A stretch of DNA of 64,000 nucleotides from an uncultured Eggerthellaceae bacterium (GCA_937892845.1 CALBGP010000031.1:1-64000), one strand, 5' to 3'; counted from the stretch's first letter, positions 43,584 to 53,354 are shown. The notes: generated by a model from the sequence alone, not told the origin. Translations and numbers: made by a program.

Positions 43584-44390
43584 ATGGGTAAACGCATTCT
43601 CGAGGTCATCGATCTCGCAAAACGCTACGACGACGCCACGCAGGCCCTCGGCAACGTAAGCTTTTATGTAGAAGAGGGCGAATTCGTGGGCATCATGGGC
43701 CCCAGCGGTTCAGGCAAGAGCACGCTGCTCAACTGCATCTCCACCATCGACCGCCCCACGTCCGGGCGCGTGGTCATTGCGGGCAAAGACACCGGAACGC
43801 TGCGGGCGAAGGAGCTTGCACGATTCCGCCGCGAAGAGCTGGGATTCGTGTTCCAGGACGCGAACCTGCTGGATTCGCTGACCGTACGCGAGAACATCGC
43901 GCTGGCACTGACCATCAAACATGAGCCCGCTGCGGAAATCCCTTCGCGCGTAGCGAATTACGCGGCACGACTGGGCATCTCTGCTACGCTGGACAAATAC
44001 CCCTATGAGATTTCCGGCGGACAGCGTCAACGCGCCGCAGCCGCACGCGCCATCATCGGCCGTCCCCACCTGGTACTTGCCGATGAACCCACCGGTGCAC
44101 TTGACTCCAAATCAGCGCGGGACCTGCTTGAGACATTCTCCTTCATGAACAGCATGGGCGCGACCCTTCTCATGGTGACCCACGATCCGCAAGCCGCAAG
44201 CTGGTGCAACCGCATCATCTTCATCAAGGACGGCGCTTTGGCGGGACAGCTCACCCGCGGAAATCTTGATCGCAAGATGTTTTTCAACGTAATCATGGAA
44301 GCAACCAGTCGGCTTACCGCCGAATCCGACAACGCCGAAGCAGCTTCGGGCAGTCTCTTCCCCTCGAACGCGTCCGGCGAAACGGAGTAG
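43584..44390 (+). CDS. ABC transporter ATP-binding protein, BceA/FtsE-like
   Basis: A 268-residue ATPase of the MacB/BceA type: Walker A GPSGSGKSTLLNC (about 39), Q-loop FVFQDANLLDSLTVREN, signature ISGGQRQRAAAARAI, Walker B LVLADEPTGALDSKSARDLLE, H-loop VTHDPQAASWCNR. Start ATG 43584 (ATG 43581 directly before it is too close to AAAGGA). A 220-bp divergent region separates it from the response regulator. In Bacillus, such modules expel or sense peptide antibiotics. Confidence 0.92.
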   Translation: MGKRILEVIDLAKRYDDATQALGNVSFYVEEGEFVGIMGPSGSGKSTLLNCISTIDRPTSGRVVIAGKDTGTLRAKELARFRREELGFVFQDANLLDSLTVRENIALALTIKHEPAAEIPSRVANYAARLGISATLDKYPYEISGGQRQRAAAARAIIGRPHLVLADEPTGALDSKSARDLLETFSFMNSMGATLLMVTHDPQAASWCNRIIFIKDGALAGQLTRGNLDRKMFFNVIMEATSRLTAESDNAEAASGSLFPSNASGETE

Positions 44391-44394
44391 TGCT

Positions 44395-46464
44395 ATGTAT
44401 ATCAAGCTCGCACTCTCGAATGTGGCGAAATCCGTCAAGGACTTCGCCGTGTACTTCTTCACGCTCATGGTGGGCGTGGCCGTGTTCTACGCATTCAACT
44501 CCGTAGCCGATCAGGATACGGTGCTTGTCCTGTCGCAACAGCAATCCGGCATGATGGAATTGCTCAACATCCTCATGGATGTCGTATCGGTGCTGATCGT
44601 GGTCGTACTGGCATTCCTGGTCATCTACGCAAGCCGTTTCCTGGCACGGCGTCGCAACAAGGAATTCGCCATGTACCAGCTTCTGGGCATGATGCGCGGC
44701 CAGATCATCTGCGTGACCGCAGCCGAAACCGTAGCCGTGGGCATCTTGTCGCTCGGTTGCGGATTGGGTCTGGGCGTGGCCATTTCGCAAGGCCTGCTCC
44801 TGCTGACCGCATCTTTATTCGAGGCGACCATTCCCGGCTTCGAGCTCTTCATCTCAGGGGCGGCGCTCGCACGCACCCTGATCGTCTTCGCGGCGATCTT
44901 CGCCATCACCGTCATAGCAACCGCCCGCCGCGCCGCCGCCACGCCCCTCATCAAGCTCCTCGATGACGGACGTCGCAACGAAGCCTTCCGCCTGCGCAGC
45001 CTGCCTTTGTCATTCATCCTGTTCATCATCGCCTGCGCAATCATCGCCGTATCGTACAAGCTGCTGCTTGACAACGGACTACTCTCCGCGTCGCCTGGCT
45101 TCTGGGCCGCAACCGTGTTGGTCTGCATCGGCACCGCGCTGTTCTTCTACTCCCTGTCAGGATTCCTGCTCAAACTCGTGCAGCTCATCAAACCCCTGTA
45201 TTTCCGTGGGCTGAACATGTTCACCGCGCGCCAGATTGCAGCGCGCGCAAACAGCGGCTTCGCCTCCATGTCCGTGATCTGCATGACGCTGTTCTTCGCC
45301 CTGACTAGCGTTTGCGCCGGCATAGGCATCTGCTTGGCGCTGCAGGATAGCCTGGAGAAATCCACCACCTACGACGCATCCGTCACCCTGTATTGGGAAG
45401 ATGCCGGGGACTTTCTGCCCTTCGCGCTGGAGCATGACCGCGACATGGCCGAAGGATTGGCCGCTTCCACCGATGCGGTGGGCTCCACCCCCTTCGACGC
45501 CATGGCCGCCCGAACCGCCCAGCTTGACTACCGAACAGGCAACCTGACCTTCGGCGACCTGGACAAACTGGCATCCAAGCCGCTGTCCGAATACGCAGGC
45601 GCCGGCGTTGTCTCCGATGGGTACCAGCAGACTCCTTTGTCCGTGCTCGCGCTCTCTCAGGTCAATGCCTCGCTGGAACTGGCCGGAAAAGAGCCCATCG
45701 AGCTCGCCAGCGGCCATGCCATGCTTGTCGGCAACACCGACATCACCCTCCCCTATCTGCGCGATGTCTGCGCCAGCGGCTCGCAGGTGACCGTATTCGA
45801 CCGCCCGCTCACGCTTGAGCCGGAGCTCAAGGAAATGTATCTGGAAACCACCGGATTCGCCGGACAGGTAGGGGCCGTCATCGTCAACGATAACGAGATA
45901 CCCGCCGATGCGCCGTGGTATTACTCGATCCTCAACGTCATGTACCCCGAAGGCGCAGGTCAACCCGATGCCGCCGAAGAGCAGTTCGTCTCCTTCACCG
46001 ATGCCGTCCAGGCATCGACCGACACGCAAACCATGCCCATCAGCCTGGCGCAGACCCGCATAAGCGTCATCGACCAGAGCGTAGGGATGACCACCATCGT
46101 AAGTTATCTGGCCATCTACATCGGCCTCATCCTGGTCGTGGCCTGCGCAGCGATTCTGGCCATCCAGCAGCTCACGGGAGCTTCGGACAACGCGCAACGC
46201 TACCGCCTGCTCTCCAAGCTGGGAGCATCCAGCCGCATGATTTCCGGTTCGCTGTTCAAGCAGATCGGCGTCGCCTTCATCTTTCCCTTGCTGCTTGCCA
46301 TCGCCCATACGATCTGCGCCATGACCGTAGTGATCGACGTGGTCGAAGTCTTCGGCTCGATAGACATCGGTGCCATCAGCCTGATTGCCGCAGGATGCTT
46401 CCTGGCAGTCTATGGCATCTACTTCCTGATCACGTACTTCACCGCCCGCAGCATGGTGCGCTGA
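44395..46464 (+). CDS. FtsX-like ABC permease, BceB-like
   Basis: A 689-residue permease with ten predicted spans: TM1 near 18-38, an FtsX core at about 55-185 (RFLARRRNKEFAMYQLLGMMRGQI), paired spans at about 205-260 and 285-310, a large extracytoplasmic domain (about 320-560) and a second FtsX core at the C-terminus (LTGASDNAQRYRLLSKLGASSRMI). This arrangement is characteristic of BceB-type peptide-resistance and sensing transporters. It starts 4 nt after the ATPase gene with GGAG upstream. Confidence 0.92.
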   Translation: MYIKLALSNVAKSVKDFAVYFFTLMVGVAVFYAFNSVADQDTVLVLSQQQSGMMELLNILMDVVSVLIVVVLAFLVIYASRFLARRRNKEFAMYQLLGMMRGQIICVTAAETVAVGILSLGCGLGLGVAISQGLLLLTASLFEATIPGFELFISGAALARTLIVFAAIFAITVIATARRAAATPLIKLLDDGRRNEAFRLRSLPLSFILFIIACAIIAVSYKLLLDNGLLSASPGFWAATVLVCIGTALFFYSLSGFLLKLVQLIKPLYFRGLNMFTARQIAARANSGFASMSVICMTLFFALTSVCAGIGICLALQDSLEKSTTYDASVTLYWEDAGDFLPFALEHDRDMAEGLAASTDAVGSTPFDAMAARTAQLDYRTGNLTFGDLDKLASKPLSEYAGAGVVSDGYQQTPLSVLALSQVNASLELAGKEPIELASGHAMLVGNTDITLPYLRDVCASGSQVTVFDRPLTLEPELKEMYLETTGFAGQVGAVIVNDNEIPADAPWYYSILNVMYPEGAGQPDAAEEQFVSFTDAVQASTDTQTMPISLAQTRISVIDQSVGMTTIVSYLAIYIGLILVVACAAILAIQQLTGASDNAQRYRLLSKLGASSRMISGSLFKQIGVAFIFPLLLAIAHTICAMTVVIDVVEVFGSIDIGAISLIAAGCFLAVYGIYFLITYFTARSMVR

Positions 46465-46485
46465 TCAGTCTGCCCGCAAAACAAA

Positions 46486-46516
46486 AAACGGCCGCCTGGA
46501 AACCAGGCGGCCGTTT
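46486..46516. terminator. Bidirectional intrinsic terminator between the ABC permease and argS
   Basis: Perfect 14-bp stem AAACGGCCGCCTGG / CCAGGCGGCCGTTT with an AAA loop. On the minus strand a T-rich run (TTTTTTGTTTTG) follows, making it a strong argS terminator; the plus-strand tail is weaker. Confidence 0.92.
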
Positions 46517-46574
46517 GCTTTCGAAACTGAAGCCGCAGCGAACCGGAAAACCGTCGCCGCAACCTGCATCCGGA

Positions 46575-48296
46575 TTACATGCGCTGGGGAGCGGAGATGC
46601 CCAGGATGTTCAGCGTCAGAGCCATGACGGTGCGGACAGCGTCGCACAGTGCGAGGCGGGCCAGCTTGAGCTGCTCATCCTCGAGTTTGAGGACGGGGCA
46701 CTCGGTGTAGAAGTGATGGAACAGGCCGGCCAGGTCCTGAGCGTAGTGGGTCAGGCGGTACGGAGCGCGGTCGCGGGCGGCAAGCGCAATCAGATCGCCG
46801 AACTCGCTCATCTTGCGCATGAGGGCAATCTCGGTGGGATCGGTCAGCAGGGACAGATCAACGTCGGCCGGGATGACCTCGTCGGCGATGGCATCCATAT
46901 CCAGGTTGTCTTCGCCCGAATGACCGGAGAAGTCACGCAGCATCTTGCAGATGCGGGCATGGGCGTACTGGTCGTAGTACACGGGATTGGAGTTGTCCTG
47001 CTTCTTGGCAACCTCGATGTCGAAGTCGATGGGCTGCTCAGTGGAACGGTCCAGCATCAGGTAACGGGTTGCGTCAACGCCGACCTCGTCGATGAGTTCC
47101 TCGAAGGTGATCATCTCGCCGGTACGCTTGGACATACGAACGGGCTCGCCGTCGCGGAACAGGTTGACCAGCTGGCCCAACATGACCTCGAGGGCTCCAG
47201 GATAGCCCATGGCAGCCAGAACGGCGGCGACGCGGGCGATGTAGCCATGGTGGTCAGCGCCCCAGATGTTGATCAGATGATCGAAGCCGCGCAGCTTCTT
47301 CCAGTAGTGGTAGGCCACGTCGGAAGCGAAGTAGGTGTAATCCCCGTCGGCCTTCTGCACGACGCGGTCCTTCTCGTCGCCGTACTTGGAGGAACGGAAC
47401 CACACGGCACCGTCGGCATCGTAGATGTCGCCCTGCTCGCGCAGGTTGCCCAGGCAGAAGTCGAACGGGCTCTTGCCGTCGAATTCGTCAGAGGGGATGT
47501 ACATCTCGCGCTCGGACTGCCAACGCTCGAAATGGTTGCCGAAGCGCTCGCAGGTGCCCTTGATGCTCTTCATCATGTAGGCATAGCCGTACTCGCGGAA
47601 TTCGACCATGCGCTCGTGCTCGTCCGCGTCGACCCACTTATCGCCGTCGCGCTCGATGAGCTCCTTGGCGATGTCGTTGACGTACAGGCCGTTGTAACCG
47701 CCTTCGGGCACCTCAGCCTCATGGCCGAGCTGCTGCAGGTAACGGGCTGCGACGGACTCGCCGAACTTGTCCATCTGGACACCGTGGTCGTTGATGTAGA
47801 ACTCCTCGAACACGTCGTAGCCGGCATGGCGCATGAGCGCTGCGGTGGCAGAGCCCAAAGCGGCCCAGCGGCCGTGGCCCACATGCATGGGGCCGGTGGG
47901 GTTGGAGGAGATGTATTCGATGTTGATCTTGCGCATGCCCTCGGGGATGGTGCCCTTGCCGTAGTCAGCACGCTCGGAGCGGACCTTGGCAATGACATCC
48001 TGCATGGCAGCGTTCTTCAGGTAGAAGTTGATGAAGCCGGGGCCTGCGATCTCAACCTTCTCGATGATGCCGCCTTCGGGCAGGGCGTCAACGATGATCT
48101 GGGCAATCTCACGCGGGTTCATGCGGGCTTCCTTGGCGCATCGCATTGCAACCGTGCACGCCCAGTCGCCGTGGCCCTCATCTCGGGGTCGCTCCAGGGT
48201 GACAGCGGGGGCCTGAGCCACCGCAAGCTTGCCGGATTCAATAGCGGAATCCAGCGCTGTGCTGATGATCTGAGTCAATTCCTCACGTGGTTGCAT
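46575..48296 (-). CDS. argS: Arginyl-tRNA synthetase
   Basis: Charges tRNA-Arg. The 573-residue class I synthetase has the Add1 N-domain, the HIGH-type motif SNPTGPMHVGHGRWAALGSA (about 120-139) and the C-terminal DALR anticodon-binding helices. The KMSKS equivalent is MSKRTGEMITFEELIDEVG. ATG 48296 has AAGGA upstream. It is monocistronic, with the strong terminator after it. Confidence 0.96.
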   Translation of the reverse strand: MQPREELTQIISTALDSAIESGKLAVAQAPAVTLERPRDEGHGDWACTVAMRCAKEARMNPREIAQIIVDALPEGGIIEKVEIAGPGFINFYLKNAAMQDVIAKVRSERADYGKGTIPEGMRKINIEYISSNPTGPMHVGHGRWAALGSATAALMRHAGYDVFEEFYINDHGVQMDKFGESVAARYLQQLGHEAEVPEGGYNGLYVNDIAKELIERDGDKWVDADEHERMVEFREYGYAYMMKSIKGTCERFGNHFERWQSEREMYIPSDEFDGKSPFDFCLGNLREQGDIYDADGAVWFRSSKYGDEKDRVVQKADGDYTYFASDVAYHYWKKLRGFDHLINIWGADHHGYIARVAAVLAAMGYPGALEVMLGQLVNLFRDGEPVRMSKRTGEMITFEELIDEVGVDATRYLMLDRSTEQPIDFDIEVAKKQDNSNPVYYDQYAHARICKMLRDFSGHSGEDNLDMDAIADEVIPADVDLSLLTDPTEIALMRKMSEFGDLIALAARDRAPYRLTHYAQDLAGLFHHFYTECPVLKLEDEQLKLARLALCDAVRTVMALTLNILGISAPQRM

Positions 48297-48612
48297 GGGA
48301 TCCTTCCTTACGTCCTGCGCCTCTAGGGCATCCGGCTTCGCCGAACACCCTGCTTTACACAATTAGTCCAGAGATTGTACCACGGTTGACAACGGCAAAC
48401 AGAAATAATGGCTGTCCGACACAGCAAAACCAGCCGAAACCAACGAATACCCCCATTCGCGGTATGCGAATTACCACGTCGTGGGGATGCCGCCGCAACA
48501 CCTCCTTCCTATTCTCATGCCATCGCATCGCTCAACGCAAAGATCGGCTCAAAGACCAAGCGGAGCCACCGAGAATGAATGCGAGAGGAAACGACAATCA
48601 TAGGAGGGTCAC
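48297..48612. other. Divergent regulatory region between argS and the exported flavoprotein
   Basis: No gene is seen in these 316 bp. Two small inverted repeats stand out at 48455-48484: ATTCGC-GGTAT-GCGAAT and, 2 nt on, the 11-bp palindrome CCACGTCGTGG. They lie about 130 bp before the flavoprotein start and no consensus -35/-10 pair is obvious for that gene, which would suit activator-dependent control. A -10-like TACAAT for argS is near 48378. Confidence 0.5.
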
Positions 48613-50505
48613 ATGAAAGACATGCACGCGGAACAGGGATTCACCCGCCGCAACTTCCTCAAGGGCGCAGGCGTCGCCGGAGCGGCCGCATTGGCCGGAG
48701 GACTCATCGCTGGCTGCAGCCCCAGCACCAATGAGGATTCCGCAAAAGCGGACGAACCGAAAGCCGAGTCCACGAACGGCTACGCAGCAGGCACCGATTG
48801 GCTTGGCGAAAAGCCTGAAATCAGCGACGACGAGATTGTCGAAACCGTCGAATGCGACGTTGTGGTCTGCGGTGGCGGCCACGCGGGCATCCAGGCCGCA
48901 CTCGCTGCAGCCGAAGGCGGTGCATCCGTTGCCGTCATCGAGCAATCTCCCGAAGAAACCCGCAAGGTCAAAGGCGAAGACATCGGACACGTCAATTCGC
49001 AGTTCCTCATCGAGCGAGGCTTCGGCCCCTACAACGTCGGTGAAATTGTCCAGGAATTCGTCTTGCGCGGCGGCGGACGTGTGAATACCGAGGTCATCCG
49101 CAAGTTCGTGGCAAATTCCGGCGAAATGTTCGACCATGCTGCATCTCTTGTCAAATGGCCCGATGACCGCATCAAGCTTGTCTCTGATGCAGACCCCTCA
49201 ATCAGCCCGCTCGACGACAGCATGATCTGCATCCATCAGCCGGGCTTGGCGCTTGACGGAGACGTGGAATACCCGCTGTACCGTGGCGGATTCAAGACCT
49301 GGCCGTGCGTCGTGCAGTTCATGGGCACCATCCAGCATCAGCCCGTCGACGGCGTTGCCGCTCTGTCTCGCCTCGATGAGTTCCAGCAGTTCTCCATCCT
49401 CTCAGGCAAGGATCTCGGCGTCACCTGGCACTGCGGCGAAACGGCAACCGTGCTCACCCAGGATGAGAGCGGCGCAGTCACCGGCGTCATCTCCAAGGGC
49501 TCGGATGGCTACGTCAAGTATGTTGCGAAGAAGGGCGTAATCCTGTGCACGGGCGACTTCGGCGCCAATACGGATATGACCTGGCAGCTGCTCACCGAAT
49601 ACCGCGAATACAACGAGCGCATGGGTAAAGACCAGACCTCCCTGCAGGGACAGTCCGACTGCAACGGCGAAGGCCACAAGATGGGCTGCTGGGCCGGCGG
49701 ATTCATCGAGGCAGGTCCTCGCGGCGCGATGAGCTTCGGAGGCGGAGCATCCGGACCGTGGGGCTCCAGCCCGTTCCTCTGGCTGAACTCCAAGGGTGAG
49801 CGATTCATGAACGAAGCTGCAATCGCCGACTCCATGGCAGTGGCAATCCGCCAGCCTTTGGGAGGATTCACCCTGGTCACCGATGCGAATTACACGGAAA
49901 CCCTGAAGAACTCCTCCCTCGACCATGGCTGCGCCAACTTCGGCCGCGAGGATTACTACACCGAGCTCGTCGAAGACATGGCAGCGGTTCCGGTCGATGA
50001 TGCGAATGGCGGATCGGTCCGCATGTGCACGGTTGCTGAGCGCATGCCCTCCACGGTGTTCGCAGCAAGCAGCTTGGACAAACTCGCTGACATGCTCGGC
50101 TATGCGGGCGAAACCAAGGAAGCATTCCTTGCCAGCATCGAAAGGTACAACGAACTGTGCCATGCCGGCGAAGACAGCGACTTCGGCAAAGATGCAGTTC
50201 TCATGACCCCGATCGAGCAGCCGCCCTTCTATGGCTGCGGAAACAGCGCTCCGGGTGGCTTCGGTGGCAACAGCGGCACCATGGGCGTAAGCCTGGTCAC
50301 GCTTACCGGCCTTGTCACCAACGGCGACCTCCAGGTCATCGACAAGGACTACAACGTCATCCCGAACCTGTACGCCGCCGGAAACACGCTCGGCGGACGC
50401 TACGGCCTGCAATACACCACTCCCTTCGCAGGCAACTCGATCGGCATGGCAATGACGCACGGCCGCGTGGCAGGCAAGCTCATCACCGGACAAGAAGTCC
50501 TCTGA
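48613..50505 (+). CDS. Tat-exported FAD-dependent oxidoreductase, fumarate reductase flavoprotein-like
   Basis: A 630-residue exported flavoprotein of the FAD_binding_2 family, which reduces carbon-carbon double bonds such as fumarate, urocanate or aromatic acids. The twin-arginine signal TRRNFLKGAG (R12-R13) runs into a lipobox-like LIAGC (C35). The FAD loop is VVVCGGGHAGIQAALAAAEGGASVAVIEQ (about 83). The C-terminal FAD segment is LYAAGNTLGGRYGLQYTTPFAGNSIGMAMTHGRVAGKLI. There is no heme or FMN_bind domain, so electrons must come from a separate carrier. GGAGG is 6 nt before ATG 48613. Large families of such enzymes, each next to a LuxR membrane regulator, are typical of Eggerthellaceae; its substrate is unknown. 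Confidence 0.92.
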   Translation: MKDMHAEQGFTRRNFLKGAGVAGAAALAGGLIAGCSPSTNEDSAKADEPKAESTNGYAAGTDWLGEKPEISDDEIVETVECDVVVCGGGHAGIQAALAAAEGGASVAVIEQSPEETRKVKGEDIGHVNSQFLIERGFGPYNVGEIVQEFVLRGGGRVNTEVIRKFVANSGEMFDHAASLVKWPDDRIKLVSDADPSISPLDDSMICIHQPGLALDGDVEYPLYRGGFKTWPCVVQFMGTIQHQPVDGVAALSRLDEFQQFSILSGKDLGVTWHCGETATVLTQDESGAVTGVISKGSDGYVKYVAKKGVILCTGDFGANTDMTWQLLTEYREYNERMGKDQTSLQGQSDCNGEGHKMGCWAGGFIEAGPRGAMSFGGGASGPWGSSPFLWLNSKGERFMNEAAIADSMAVAIRQPLGGFTLVTDANYTETLKNSSLDHGCANFGREDYYTELVEDMAAVPVDDANGGSVRMCTVAERMPSTVFAASSLDKLADMLGYAGETKEAFLASIERYNELCHAGEDSDFGKDAVLMTPIEQPPFYGCGNSAPGGFGGNSGTMGVSLVTLTGLVTNGDLQVIDKDYNVIPNLYAAGNTLGGRYGLQYTTPFAGNSIGMAMTHGRVAGKLITGQEVL

Positions 50506-50514
50506 TCATATCAT

Positions 50515-50545
50515 GGGGATGAAGGCCCCCTCCCTCTTCATCCCC
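50515..50545. terminator. Hairpin between the flavoprotein and LuxR genes
   Basis: GGGGATGAAG / CTTCATCCCC, perfect 10-bp arms around an 11-nt pyrimidine-rich loop, 10 nt after the flavoprotein stop and 34 nt after the convergent LuxR stop. It has no U-run, so it may be an attenuating structure. Confidence 0.6.
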
Positions 50546-50578
50546 GCCCCCCTCACAAGCGACCAACACATGGTCCCG

Positions 50579-52087
50579 TCATTGGAACAAATCGAGAAGC
50601 TGGGTGCGAGAATGAACGCCCAGCTTCTCGTATATATGCTTGATATGGACCTTCACCGTTTCGCGGGAAACGAACAGTTCATCGGCAATGTAAGTCGAGC
50701 TTCGACCGCGCGCCAGAAGATTAAGCACCTCGCACTCCCTGGGAGAAAGCCCGCACGACAGACGAAGCTCCTCACACCGCCTGGCAATACCATCGCCAGC
50801 AGGCTCAGCCTCCATGCGGTCTTCCGCTTCAGAATCAATCCGAGCCCCATCGCTTACTGCCCCTGCCCCATCTGGCAGCACACCTTCACGGAAACCGAAC
50901 AGCCGAGAAAACGCCCCGACCGCAAGCGCGACAAGGTAACACACGAACAGCAGCAGCGAAACCATGATGGTGCCCTGCCCTGCAAGAAACGGGCCTGCAA
51001 GGGCGGCGACGGACAAGCTCACCGACAAGGCAACGACAGATCCGCCCACATGCATGGCGTCCCCGTCAACAAGAAGGATCCAAGCAAGATTTACCGAGAA
51101 GAACGCAAAGCCCGCACCCGTGATCAGGCCGAACAAGGGCCCTATGAACCCATCAGGAGAAACCGAAACAATACAGGGAATAGCGGGAAGAACAGCCATG
51201 ATGGGGCAGAGGAAGAGAAGCATCCTTCCCAGACGGGCGGTATCCGTCGAGAAGAGAGACGATGCAGAAAGGCCCAACGACGTCAAAGCGAACCCGGCCA
51301 TGATGCTCCGCGTGATAGACGACATATGGGTTGCGGTGTTCTCCTGCCCGGTACCCATCCACATGAAGCCCAGAACAACCGAGCAGATGCAAGCTCCAGA
51401 CAAAATCGGCCACAACGACCCGAACCCGGATACGCTTTGCAGCGAGGACAGGGCATCGGAGCCGTCGCGCTGGAGGCAGTCGTCGTCTCCAGCGGACTTG
51501 AATCCTTTTCTGGCATGCAAAACGCATGCAACCGTGGAAACGAGCGGAGAGAACAGAAACAGCGCCGCCATGATTTCGCTGATGCCCAGGGAGAACACGA
51601 GAATCGACGCCAACGCGGCGAACGCAAACGCCAATGAGGTACATGTCAGAACAGACAGCACCGATTCTCCGGAGAGCATGCGACTCCACAGCGCAACATT
51701 TGCAACGCACCCGAATGACAGCAGAAACGATCCCGCAGCAAAGCACAGCGCACCGGCACTGAGCGGATACGCCATGGCCACGACAAGAAACACCGCACCT
51801 GTCGCAAGAGGAATAAACGCAGCAAGCCACGGCCACGACGAAAGCCGGAAGCGATTGCGCGAGGCGATGGCGACGATGCCGACGGCCAAACAGCCGATCA
51901 TCGCGCCTGCGAAGAGCGGGACTTCGCCTCCTTCCGCACCCAACCTGGAAAGAGTCCCTGAGACGAACATCCCGGCTGAAAGCAAAATCGCAACGCCATC
52001 GAACAGTCCCGCCGCCATGATTGCGGCATAGCCGATGATGCGCATCGCTGATACTTCCGATTCAGCCGCTGTGCGAGCGTCGGCCAT
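50579..52087 (-). CDS. LuxR family regulator with a multi-spanning membrane N-terminus
   Basis: A 502-residue membrane-bound transcription regulator. About twelve hydrophobic segments fill residues 15-405, like an MFS-type fold, and a C-terminal LuxR helix-turn-helix follows (GLSPRECEVLNLLARGRSSTYIADELFVSRETVKVHIKHIYEKLGV, about 438-485). This fusion is a Coriobacteria speciality; members are commonly encoded beside reductases that they are thought to control. Convergent with the exported flavoprotein. ATG 52087 (GGAGG 10 nt upstream) is preferred over ATG 52135, which lacks a ribosome site. Confidence 0.88.
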   Translation of the reverse strand: MADARTAAESEVSAMRIIGYAAIMAAGLFDGVAILLSAGMFVSGTLSRLGAEGGEVPLFAGAMIGCLAVGIVAIASRNRFRLSSWPWLAAFIPLATGAVFLVVAMAYPLSAGALCFAAGSFLLSFGCVANVALWSRMLSGESVLSVLTCTSLAFAFAALASILVFSLGISEIMAALFLFSPLVSTVACVLHARKGFKSAGDDDCLQRDGSDALSSLQSVSGFGSLWPILSGACICSVVLGFMWMGTGQENTATHMSSITRSIMAGFALTSLGLSASSLFSTDTARLGRMLLFLCPIMAVLPAIPCIVSVSPDGFIGPLFGLITGAGFAFFSVNLAWILLVDGDAMHVGGSVVALSVSLSVAALAGPFLAGQGTIMVSLLLFVCYLVALAVGAFSRLFGFREGVLPDGAGAVSDGARIDSEAEDRMEAEPAGDGIARRCEELRLSCGLSPRECEVLNLLARGRSSTYIADELFVSRETVKVHIKHIYEKLGVHSRTQLLDLFQ

Positions 52088-52415
52088 CAATTCCGTCCCT
52101 CCATCCCGAATGCGGTTCCATTCCATAGCATTCATTTCGCGAATCTTTGCATTTTCCCATATCGATTTTCTTTTGTCAGGCTCCCCTGAATAACGCCCGC
52201 AATTCCCGAAATCTTCCTACACCAACCGGACACATCGGACCATACGCAGTTTTGACGCAGAATGTCTGGAGGATATGGGGAAGAAACCGCCTGGAGGACG
52301 GATATCGACCGGGTCAGCGTATCATGGCGTGCGTTTTTCACCCGCCAGCCGGACCCGCACGCCTGCAACGAACCCCTCCAGACTGCCCGCCCGACTCCAA
52401 AACAGAAAGCTCCGC
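52088..52415. other. Divergent region between the LuxR gene and the AEC transporter
   Basis: No gene seen in 328 bp. TTGACG at 52252-52257 could be a -35 box for the AEC gene, with only a weak -10 (TATGGG-like) 16 bp on. The stretch before the AEC start remains open as an upstream extension of that gene but lacks a ribosome site and hydrophobic features. Confidence 0.4.
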
Positions 52416-53354
52416 ATGGCATTTTCCGCAGTCCTCTCCCAAATGCTGGTCCTCACGTTCATCATCCTCATGGGATTCATAGCCCGCAAGCTCGACATCA
52501 TGACCGACTCTTTCGACGGCACCCTCTCGCGGCTGGTGCTCGACATCACCCTGCCCTGCATGGTCCTAGGGTCGGTCCTTACGGCAACCGAAGCACCCAG
52601 CACGCAGGTCATAACCGACATCCTCACGTATTCATTCGCTGTATACGCCCTGATCATAGCCTTGTCGCTCATCATCCCGCGCCTGCTTTTCAGCCCCAAG
52701 GACGAACGCGGCGCATACTCGTTCATGATCACGTTCAGCAACGTGGGCTTCATGGGATTTCCCGTGCTCACCACCATATTCGGGCCCCACGCGGTGCTTT
52801 ACGGCGCCATCTTCAACATCCCCTTCAACATCCTGATCTTCACCGTAGGCGTGCTCATGGTGGCGCGCGAAGGAGGAAGTCTGAAAAAGCGCCTGCTCTC
52901 CAATATGAAAAAACTCATCTCCCCCACGGTTGTCGCATGTGTCATAGCCATGGTGCTTGCCCTGTGCGGCGTCCATGACATGGGAACCATCGGCAAGGCA
53001 TTCGAATCCATGGGAGCGCTGACCACGCCTGCCGCCCTGCTCATCATCGGCTCCTCTTTGGCCAAATACTCGCCACGCGACATGCTGTCGAATTGGCGCT
53101 CGTACGCGATCGCTGCGATTCGCCTTCTGGCCGTGCCCGCCATCGTGCTCTTCGCGTTCCGCCCCTTCGTCAGCGATCCTTTGACCCTGGGGGTGATGGT
53201 GGTGCTGTGCGGCATGCCCGTGGCAACCAACGGTCTCATGCTGTGCTTGCGCTACAACGGCAACCTGAAAGTCATGACGCAAGGCGTCTTCCTCTCCACT
53301 GTGGCAAGCATCATCACCATCCCCTGCCTCTCGCTGCTGCTGCAACTGGTGTAA
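52416..53354 (+). CDS. AEC family transporter
   Basis: A 312-residue, ten-span carrier of the auxin efflux carrier family; bacterial members move malate, malonate or other organic acids. The N-terminal ILMGFIARKLDIMTDSFDGTLSRLVLDITLPCMVLGS and TFSNVGFMGFPVLTTIFGPHAVLYG (about 110) are the conserved first-repeat motifs. The second repeat ends in CGMPVATNGLMLCLRYNGN. ATG 52416 is chosen; the 47 residues upstream are Arg/Pro-rich read-through. It is followed after 112 nt by the methyltransferase gene. Confidence 0.9.
   Translation: MAFSAVLSQMLVLTFIILMGFIARKLDIMTDSFDGTLSRLVLDITLPCMVLGSVLTATEAPSTQVITDILTYSFAVYALIIALSLIIPRLLFSPKDERGAYSFMITFSNVGFMGFPVLTTIFGPHAVLYGAIFNIPFNILIFTVGVLMVAREGGSLKKRLLSNMKKLISPTVVACVIAMVLALCGVHDMGTIGKAFESMGALTTPAALLIIGSSLAKYSPRDMLSNWRSYAIAAIRLLAVPAIVLFAFRPFVSDPLTLGVMVVLCGMPVATNGLMLCLRYNGNLKVMTQGVFLSTVASIITIPCLSLLLQLV

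Noticed and set aside
42647..46464. Naming the genes bceRSAB
   Set aside because: The kinase has a large external sensor domain unlike BceS, so only the similarity of the ABC pair is claimed.
45915..48326. An 803-codon plus-strand frame opposite argS
   Set aside because: It overlaps the end of the BceB-like permease and all of argS and crosses a strong terminator; no protein features.
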